Of a stretch of 60,000 nt of DNA, positions 44,701 through 52,638 are shown in pieces. Below the pieces are notes generated by a model. The model worked only from the letters and a program-made list of their open reading frames with translations. It was not told the origin of the DNA and did no database searches. The stretch's first letter is position 1. Every line of letters starts with the position of its first letter. The position numbers and the translations under genes were made by a program. Source of the stretch: Bolinopsis microptera. Lineage: Eukaryota; Ctenophora; Tentaculata; Lobata; Bolinopsidae. The DNA lies in assembly GCF_026151205.1 (NCBI RefSeq), contig NC_087076.1, forward strand, positions 19,215,919-19,275,918. The letters are read 5' to 3'.

Positions 44701-47700
44701 CGTACTTAAATCTCCATGAAAGTATGTAACTGTAAGACTATTATAAAGGAGTATTTAGTATTGTAAAAGTTGAACACTCCAGGCTAGAGAAGGACGTACG
44801 ACTCTGATAATAGCACATCGTCTCTCAACAATACGGGATGTAGATAAGATATACGCTTTATCAGACGGAGCTGTATTGGAGGAGGGGACACACGAGGAGC
44901 TGATGAAGGTTACTGACGGACTATACCGGGGTCTGGTTAACTACCAACAAGCTGTTCAGGTAATTACTAGTGTAGGTTACTGACGGACTTTACCGGGGCC
45001 TGGTTAACTACCAACAAGCTGTTCAGGTAATAACTAGTGTAGGTCACTGACGGACTTTACCGGGGTCTGGTTAACTACCAACAAGCTGTTCAGGTAATTA
45101 CTAGTGTAGGTTACTGACGGACTTTACCGGGGTCTGGTTAACTGCCAACAAGCTGTTCAGGTAATTACTAGTATAGGATCAATTAACTCATTAATTAGTC
45201 ATAATTAATTAGCATTGAACAGTTAATTCCGTTATGGAGTACCTACATAGCGGGTTGTAGTCTGTAATAATGTTTCTGATAGGAAAAATTAGTGCAACTA
45301 ATTGACTTATTAATCAAAAAAATAATTAGTTATTATTTAATTAATATAATTATCAGGATGAAGATGAGAAGGCTATGACAGTTTCAGACAAGGTTGTAAG
45401 TATAATGACGGCGGATGGAGTTGAGCTCCCCTCAACTCTACAGGAAATAAAGGTTCTTATACTTCTTTCAGACGCATTCTTTTATTATATGATTAAAGAA
45501 ATTTACATTTCTTGAATGATAATTTCTTGAAACGTTCGCAATTCTAAACATTCCCGAAATTTTCTTTATTTATCATAAAAATATCCTTATTACTTTATTA
45601 CTTGCTATACCTTAAACTCTTCAACGTGTTTTACCTATGTTAAAATTCCGTAAATTCAATGTCGATTTATATGTTTTCTCAAGAATAAATTTTATAAAGG
45701 TTGCACTTTGATTGATTTATCATTACATCAAAACTATTAATGTAAATTGTCGATATGTTTTTCATTTATTTTCATCAAAATTATGAACAGCATACGATTC
45801 AACAGGTCGAACTTGAACAAATATTGGATGTAGGTTTAGTGTGTTGTTTTGATGTTGAGCCAATCGCTTATCTTACAAAAATCTTACAAAAATCTTACAA
45901 ATATCTTACAAATATCTTACACAGATCTTACACAGATCTTACACAGATCTTACAAAGATTTTACAAAAATCTTACAAATATCTTACAAAGATCTTACACA
46001 GATCTTACACAGATCTTACAAATATATTACAAATATCTTACAAATATCTTACACAGATCTTACACAGATCTTACAAAGATCTTACAAAAATCTTACAAAT
46101 ATCTTACAAAGATCTTACACAGATCTTACACAGATCTTACACAGATCACTACCGTTAAATGTGAACACTCTTTTTAGTCTTTGTGAACAGTAACTCATTA
46201 CATATACTATTTAAATGGCAATTGTCAATGTTAAGTGTTTACATGCTCATTACTCATTGTGTCTATGTGTGAGATTTGAGAGTCCAATAATTTGTTATTA
46301 TCAATTTATCAACGAACTGAAAAGTTGTTGTTTTAAATTAACTCGCTTGATTACTTAATTGTTGCATGCTCAGGATACATTTAATGGAAAAGTTGGAAGT
46401 CCTGTAAAAGAGTCCCGGTATGTTTTGGACATGCTTTCTGACGCTGAAGAAGAGGTTAAAATCTTAACATTTTATATTTTCATTCGATTATTTCATGTAG
46501 AACCTTTCATAGAACCTTTCAGACTCATAGATCCTCTCAAATGTCGGATTTTACAGTTTGAAAAAAAGAAAGAAAAAAGATCTGTTCAAAACACATCCCA
46601 GGGATCAAATCATCATCTTATGAGATTAAACAGATTGTAACAGCAGGTAAAAGTAGTGACTGACGAGAAAGTGGAAGAGATCCCTGAGGAAGAAATCAAA
46701 CCAGCTACGTTTTTGGAGATATTAAACGAATGTAATCATGCCGAGTACACTCTGATGGGTAAATACTACAACTCATAATATAATATTACCATTAATGGTA
46801 GAAAGAAAGCAGAAGTTAACCCGAATATCTTTATATCTTTAGACTAAAATATTATTAGCTATAATTGTTCCTCATCAACTATTTAAGGTAACAAAAATTA
46901 GTGAAATATCTTACTTATCTCTGAAACTCTTAACTTGCTGAGCTTCTATAACGTGCTCCTATAAGTATTATAAATTATAACGTCTCCTATTTTCACGTGG
47001 TGTGACGTCATGTCACGTGGTGTGACGTCACACTATAAGTTTGAAGTATAAGTAAAACTCTTTGTTCATTTAGACTTAATCACACTGAGGTTAAAACATT
47101 CTGAAACATTATAAACATTAGTATTAAAATAACTGAAACAAATAAACAAGAAATATAACAATCTCCCCGAATAAATAAACACAACTACAAAATCAAGATC
47201 GAAAAGTGATCCCGTGCGCGTGCGCGCGCAAAGTTTAAAACAGAAGTGCTTACAAAAACTTTGACCTAAGATGGCGTCCTAGAGTAGACCCTTTCAAAGT
47301 GCCAATTTAAAATGTGCACGGCACAAAATATAAATTACCTTCCTAACACAGGTTCTAAGAATAATGCCGATTTCCCTACTCGGGTAAAAATTCAATTAAA
47401 CCTCCGACAGGCTAAATATAATAAATACGTCAGTCACGCTCTATTGAACGGAATACAAAACAATCAGAATTCAATTCTAATAAAGAGAAAAACATCTACT
47501 TCGGAAATACCCAATTCAGGTGAATATGAAACATGAATGTGAAACATAAGTATGAAACGTAAATATGAAAACCGTGAATATGAAATGTTTACTGATAGCC
47601 AGAGTTACTAGACGTGCTATCAGGTGCTGGATACAACACTGTGGGAGTTCTGTCTCTACCAGATCTACGCAGTCTTATAGGATTGTCAATAGTTTTGGTT

Positions 47701-50700
47701 ACAGCCTCATTATTACTTTCGTTTTCATTAATCACATTATCTGAAGGCACAATACTGTCATGAACATCGGAAGTCACAATATTGTCAAAAGCATTAGGCC
47801 GGGAATCATCACCAATAGGAGCTAGGTGTTTATTGGAGACCGTCAGCTCTACCCCTTCTCCAGTTCTGACATGACTGGTGTTAGGATTGACGTCCAGAAG
47901 CTCCACTTCTTCTACGAGAGGATCGTACTTTGATCGATTGGTGTGACGTTTCATTAGTGCTTTAGAGTTATCTGTTAGCCACCAAGGAAGAGAGCTACCA
48001 GTTGTTGATTTACGAGGAAAATTAAACACACGTTCGTGAGGGGTATCGTTAGTTGCAGTGCAGAGGAGGGACCGTATAGAATGTAAAGCATCAATAATCA
48101 CCTGCTCCCAAAGTTTTAGTGGAAGTTTTCTCGTCCTTAAGGCTAATTGTACAGCCTTCCACACTGTTCCATTGTATTTCTCCACTTGACCGTTTCCTTG
48201 GGGATTAAAACGTTAAGAACGGCTTGTAGCAATGCCTTTTTCTAGTAGCCATTTCTTGAGTTCTGCAGACATGAACCCACTACCCTGATCGGAGTGAATG
48301 AAGGACGGCATGCCAAATACTCCAAAGATTGACGTTAGACAGCTTTTGACAGAATCGGTGGAAGTGTCGGTACAGGGAAAAGCAAAGGGGTAGCGAGAAT
48401 ATTCATCTACGATAGTGAGGATGAATTTGTTTTTCGTGTTTGTTGGGAGTGGTCCCTTGAAATCCAGGTTCAAACGCTCAAATGGGGCCGTAGCTTTTAT
48501 AAGATGCTGGGGCTGTTGAGGTTTAAAATAGCGTGGCTTAACCTCGGCACAATCCCTGCAGGATCTTGTCATTTTCTTAATATCTTCCACAGAGACAGGA
48601 AGATTCCGAGAGCGAACAAAGTGAGACATACGCGTTACTCCTGGATGGCAAAGCTGATCATGTAAGGCTTTTAGACTAGTGATCGCTGAGCAATGAGGAT
48701 ACACTAATCGAGATAAAGCATCGGCTGGAAGGTTATCTTTTCCAGGCCTGTGCATAATGTCAAATGCATAAGGCGAAAGCTCAATCCTCCAACGGGTTAT
48801 TTTATCGTTCTTAATTTTATCATGGTTTAAGAGACCGAACATGAAGGAAACTGACTGTTGATCCGTGATGACAGTGAATTGGGACCCTAGGAGGTAGTGT
48901 TTCCATTTACGAATTGCCTCCACGATAGCGTAAGCTTCTTTCTCTACTGAGTGATGATTGCGCTCTGATGAGTTAAGAGTTCTGGAAAAGAATGCAATCG
49001 GTCGAGTGGATTGACAGAGAGTAGCGCCAATTGCATAGTCTGATGCATCCGTTTCTAGAGTAAAAGGAAGATTAGGATCAGGCGTGGCCAGGACAGCTTT
49101 GGCAATTTCAGATTTTAACAGTTGAAATGCTTTTATCTGTTTGTCATTGAGAGGAAATGAAGTGACATGAGACAGGGGGTGAATCTTGTCTGAAAAGTTC
49201 TTGACCCACCTAGAGTAATGAGCGAACAAGCCAAGTACACTCTTTAGGGATTTGTCATTGTTGGGTGCAGGCATACCCAGGAGAGGTTGTATTCTGTCAG
49301 GATCGGGCTTTATGGAATTATGACTAACAAGATATCCAAGAAGCTTAATCGAAGTGACCCCGGACACTGTTTTACTATCATTAAATTCAAGATTGTACTT
49401 AGCAGCAGCTGTAAGGAATTCTGCTAGGTTATTATCATGCTCCTCCTTAGTCATGCCTACGATGGTGATATTATCAACATATACGTATACACCAGATAGG
49501 TGTTCTGCAGCTATGATATCGTTGACAGTTCTTTGAAAGGCAGACACTCCGTTAGTCACCCCGAAAGGGATAAACATGAAACAGTAGAGCTTACCATCAG
49601 CTTCGAAAGCGGTATATTCTTGCTCGTCTTCGGCAATAGGGACCTGGTGGTAAGCAGATGAGAGATCAAGTGTACTGTAGTACTTGCGCTTTAAGATATC
49701 TTCTACCATCTCGTCGATTCGAGGGACTGGATAAGCATCCAATTTAGTAAATCTGTTTATCGTTTGGGAGTAATCGATGACAAGGCGTTTCTTGTGATTC
49801 TCATTCCCTTGGTGGACCAGGACCTGGGCTCTCCATGGAGACTCGCACTCTTTAATGATTCCTGCTTCTAGCAGCTTTTTAACCTCGACTCTGATAAATG
49901 TTTTATCAATGTTAGAATATCTCCTTGATTTGATACTTATAGGGTGGCTGTCTCCCTCTAATTGTCCAAAGAGCTTCGGTGTTTTGATGAGACAAGCAGC
50001 TGCAGATACAATAGTAGGAGGTTTGTGGCCTCCAAACTCCAATGTCACGGATTTGTAATCAGAAAGGATATCTAGTCCTATGATCATATCAGCACATAAG
50101 TCCTTCATTACCACAATCGTTTGATTTGGTAATAATTCACCATTGAAATGTACATCTACTGTACAGTGACCGACAGGATGAGAGATGTGGGATGAAGAGG
50201 CCATACTGACAGGTGCATGGTCTCCGCGATTAATGTCCCATTGATGCTTCCGGACACTGGCATTACTGAGAAAAGTTGCTGAACTTCCAGAATCTACCAA
50301 GGCATCAAGCTCTCTTCCATTGACAAGGACTCTGGTAATACTCTTGGACAAGCATGGAGGCGAAGCTGCAAGATAATGGTTGTGAAGAGCCGATGATGTC
50401 CCGTTTTGGGATTGAGAGCTACTGTGAGGGACTGCTGATGATGTCATATTCTGAGAGCTACGATATTGATTGTTACGTCGATTCTTGCCGCGGGCACTGC
50501 CGCCCCGAACTTGAGATTGGCGACCGGCTTTGCAGACTTTCTGGAAATGTCCCTGAATTCCACAACCGTTGCAGTTAGAGTTAAAAGCAGGACAGGCCTG
50601 TCTGTTTGTGTGCGGTTTGGGCCCACCGCAGAAATAACAGGAGAATTGAAATGGAGCAGCTGCTACGAAGTTGTCATCATGGTTAGCACACCCTTCTGAA

Positions 50701-51730
50701 TCTGACACTGATTCATTGTTATTAACAATTGCGTTGAGAGATGAACTTTGGTTGACATAAGATTGGGCCTGAACCTTTGCTGCCTCTAGCCCTCTAGCTA
50801 AGGAATAGATGTCTGACAATGCAGTCTTCTCGCTTTCCAATACCCGTTGACGTATACCAGGAGACTGTAGGCCAGCTATAAATGCCTCTCTTATGGCTTC
50901 ATTTTGGTGTGTAGCCTCATTTACTGCACCGAAAACGCAGTCTTTGGCTAAAAATTTGAGTTTTTGGTAATAGGCGTCCACTGTATTGGAGTCTTGCTTG
51001 CAAGTGTTAAGCAGGTGTCGTGCAAAAATGACGTTCCTCTTAGGATTGAAGACACTCTCCAATGCTGCAATTGAGGCTGTGTAATCAGCTGTCTCCGAAA
51101 TATGAGCATAGATCTCCGTGCTTACATAGTTTACGAGTAGGTCCTGTTTGTTAGCCTCCGTAATGCTAGTGATTGATCCAATGAACTTCACGAACCTAGC
51201 TTTCCAGTGCTCCCACTCCTTGGAACTGTTGGCGGCAGAGGGGTCGGCGCTAAAAGTCTCAGGACGCAGTAGTTTGTCCATAGTTGTTACCTCAGTGTGA
51301 TTAAATGAAGTATAAGTAAAACTCTTTGTTCATTTAGACTTAATCACACTGAGGTTAAAACATTCTGAAACATTATAAACATTAGTATTAAAATAACTGA
51401 AACAAATAAACAAGAAATATAACAAAGTTGTATTTAAACGTTCCCTATTTTCACGTGGTGTGACGTCACACTATAAGTATTATAACGTTCCATATTTTCA
51501 CGTAGTGTGACGTCACACTATAAGTTTTGTAATGTTCCATATTTTCACGTGGTGTGACGTCATGTCACGTGGTGTGACGTCACACTATAAGTATTATAAC
51601 GTTCCATATTTTCACCACCAGGATAACACTCTCTCCCTCAGGTTTGGGAAGTCTGGGTGCGGCAGCTAATGGTGTTACTATGCCTGTCTTCGCGGTCCTC
51701 TTTGCTGGTGTTATTAATGTGAGTCTACTG

Positions 51731-51761
<31 letters not shown>

Positions 51762-52559
51762 TTAGTAGTTATTAATGTGAGTCTACTTTTTCTCTTTCTC
51801 TTTCTCTTTCTTTTCTCTTTCTCTTTCTCTTTTTAGTAGTTATTAATGTGAGTCTACTTTTTCTCTCTTTAAGTCTTTAGTATTTTGAGTAGCCAGCATG
51901 ATTTGATGATTTCTTTTATTGTGCAGAAAAGATGACTCCACTTCGTGAACCATGTTAATGTAGAAGTAGATGATCTTATGATGAACATTTTATATCCAAA
52001 CTTAATTTTCAAAAGATGTACAAACACTATGTAACCTGCAGGATCTAGTAGAACTAGCCGTTGCTCATCAAGCAGGAGAGGATCCGGATTTCAGTAAAAC
52101 TGACAAATGGGCCATGTACTTTGCCTTCCTGGGAATTGGGACTGCACTTGCTTTCTTCACCCAGGTACTACGGTTTTAAAGTTACTAAATCAAATAGCTA
52201 GTACAATAACTAAAATAATTTAAAAACAGATGCTAAATTCAGTTGTCATCATCGTCTCCTCTGCTGTTATTATATTTCGGAATGTATTTATGTTGATAAG
52301 ATTGATAAAGTACTGCGTCACAATTAGTCTTTATCTACTGAAAATTCGTATAACATTTCATTTTGTTTGCTTTATTTGCTTTTAATACACTCATCAAGTA
52401 TTTATCCCTCCAAAAATTTAACGCGATTTCAAAATTTTACCACGTGTCAAAATTCACGTGTCAAAATGATAGATTATAACATTACTGACTATTTCTACAT
52501 GACTCTACTTCAGACATGTCTGAAGTATGTATACTGTATTGGACTTATGAGCGAGAGTT

Positions 52560-52638
<79 letters not shown>

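Larger units (their letters stand above)
47042..51424 (-). mobile_element. Complete Ty3/gypsy LTR retrotransposon, 4,383 bp
   Basis: Two 119-bp LTRs (47,042-47,160 and 51,306-51,424) with no difference that I can see, TG...CA ends, and the 5-base duplication AAGTT outside (47,037-47,041; 51,425-51,429). Coding is on the minus strand as a single gag-pol frame. A purine tract (GGGGAGA) precedes the 3' LTR at about 47,162-47,168. Indistinguishable LTRs mean recent insertion. It lies in ABCB intron 18, antisense to the gene. Confidence 0.97.
46985..51620 (+). repeat. About 50-bp tandem repeat with a TGACGTCA core, split by a retrotransposon
   Basis: Units contain the palindrome GTGTGACGTCACAC followed by TATAAGTATTATAACGTTCC. 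One to two units lie at 46,985-47,041 and four to five at 51,435-51,620, either side of the gypsy element, which inserted into the array. TGACGTCA is the consensus CREB/ATF site; a regulatory role is only a possibility. Confidence 0.85.

Noticed and set aside
45755-46193. 140- and 114-residue frames rich in Leu, Thr, Tyr and Ile
   Set aside because: Artefacts of an 11-bp minisatellite; only the 24-base stretch at 45,806-45,829 fits the ABC transporter frame.
47312-47536. 74-codon plus-strand frame inside the gypsy element
   Set aside because: Lies antisense in the 3' untranslated part of the element and has no recognisable motif.
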